Origin: Candidatus Cloacimonadota bacterium
Lineage (GTDB): Bacteria; Cloacimonadota; Cloacimonadia; Cloacimonadales; TCS61
Assembly: GCA_030592835.1 (NCBI GenBank)
Contig: JAUVIJ010000111.1
Span: 1 to 6,687, forward strand
Direction: 5' to 3'
DNA: 6,687 bases
Shown here: piece by piece, positions 6,187 to 6,687 of the stretch
How the letters are laid out: each line of letters begins with the position of its first letter
Numbering within the stretch: position 1 is the stretch's first letter
Translations under genes and position numbers: made by a program
The notes under the pieces: model-generated
Told to the model about the DNA's origin: nothing
The model's database searches: none
The model's input: the letters and a program-made list of their open reading frames with translations, nothing else

Positions 6187-6687
6187 GTAATTGGGATACC
6201 GTACGAAAAAAATACCCCTGATCCAGTAATTCGGGTATAAGCTGTGATAAAGCCTTAACTGTTACTCCACTCTGTTCAAGACCATCATGAAAGGGTAATA
6301 TTACTCCAGGTTTGACTTGCTTTCTAATTGCATCAGCTAATTTATCGGCTCTCTGAAATCTAAAATCCTTGATCCTGTGACTGGACATAATAATTTTTTT
6401 TCCAATTGGCTTTCTCTGCAATAATAAAGTTATAGGAATATGGAAATATGGAGGCCTGAATAAAGTGGTTTCGGAAACTCCAAGACTGAGAAGTACTTCA
6501 TCAGTCATTTTTATTTCAGTAAGGACTTGTTCATAGGTTTTTAATAAATAACTTTGGTGGTAATACCCATGATTACCGATTTCTTGCTGCTGATCTGAAA
6601 TATCTTTAACAAGCCCGGGAAATTTTTCTATTTCGGCTCCTGTCAAAAAAAAAGTGCAATTAAGATTATATTTTCCAAATAATTGGA
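6161..6687 (-). CDS. Polysaccharide deacetylase (NodB fold, CE4 family), C-terminal part; N-terminus beyond the right edge
   Basis: Such enzymes remove N- or O-acetyl groups from peptidoglycan, chitin-like or exopolysaccharide chains using a bound metal ion. The frame stays open to the window edge. Upstream of a TTG at 6646 it still reads NLNCTFFLTGAEIEKFPGLV, the family's core ATFFVTG..-type strand, so the gene begins outside the window and that TTG is not the start. About 174 residues are visible. Present are the metal-binding HxxxH motif (GNHGYYH, histidines at 6572-6570 and 6560-6558), RPPYF (the usual RPPYG has Phe at the last place), and LPFHDG with the catalytic-site His at 6289-6287, followed by the typical TVKALSQLIPELLDQGYFFRTVSQLL ending in two blocks. 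The Asp-containing first motif (TFDDGP) lies off the window. The motif 4 region reads DFR where many members have DW. It converges on and overlaps the glycosyltransferase, with which it may share a polysaccharide pathway. Confidence 0.9.
   Translation of the reverse strand, partial: QLFGKYNLNCTFFLTGAEIEKFPGLVKDISDQQQEIGNHGYYHQSYLLKTYEQVLTEIKMTDEVLLSLGVSETTLFRPPYFHIPITLLLQRKPIGKKIIMSSHRIKDFRFQRADKLADAIRKQVKPGVILPFHDGLEQSGVTVKALSQLIPELLDQGYFFRTVSQLLSSFSNPI

Noticed and set aside
6205..6238. Hairpin ATACCC/GGGTAT followed on the minus strand by seven T, resembling an intrinsic terminator
   Set aside because: It lies inside the deacetylase reading frame, about 40 codon-bases before its stop, where the T-run encodes GYFFR. 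The stem has only 6 bp with a 15-base loop, so it is most likely coding coincidence.
6161..6646. Deacetylase starting at the TTG at 6646
   Set aside because: The frame remains open upstream and encodes the conserved NCTFFLTG strand of the NodB fold, so the TTG is an internal Leu and the gene is truncated by the window edge.

Overview
The window is 6687 bases of AT-rich DNA from what looks like a Gram-negative bacterium of the FCB group (Bacteroidota, Cloacimonadota or a relative). Two things suggest this: an outer-membrane beta-barrel protein of the Wzi family, and large receiver/PPDK_N proteins of a type I recall mainly from that group. The phylum is an inference. There is no rRNA, tRNA, CRISPR array, insertion sequence or other mobile element that I can see.

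Layout. On the minus strand, reading leftwards from 3472, a complete 985-residue protein combines two receiver-like domains with a PEP-synthase-type ATP-grasp domain. Two bases after its stop comes a second gene that runs off the left edge. Its 170 visible residues align without gaps to the first protein at about 46% identity, so the pair is a tandem duplication in one transcript. A 154-bp divergent control region (3473-3626) separates this operon from a plus-strand pair. That pair is a 506-residue Wzi-like outer-membrane protein followed one base later by a 345-residue membrane-bound family 2 glycosyltransferase. At the right edge a minus-strand polysaccharide deacetylase (NodB fold), missing its N-terminus, converges on the glycosyltransferase and overlaps its last 26 bases.

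How the genes may work together. The right half is an envelope or exopolysaccharide module: a glycosyltransferase that builds, a deacetylase that modifies, and a Wzi-like protein that could anchor or export polysaccharide at the outer membrane. The left half looks regulatory or phosphotransfer-related. The large protein has a first receiver without its phospho-acceptor, a second receiver that looks intact, and an ATP-grasp domain that keeps its nucleotide-binding residues. It lacks the swivelling phosphohistidine domain and PEP/pyruvate domain of true PEP synthases. Its real substrate is unknown. The divergent promoters appear to share a palindrome covering both -35 elements, so the two halves could be co-regulated; this is inferred from sequence alone.

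The most interesting parts are the tandem receiver/ATP-grasp paralogues and the compact palindromic control region.
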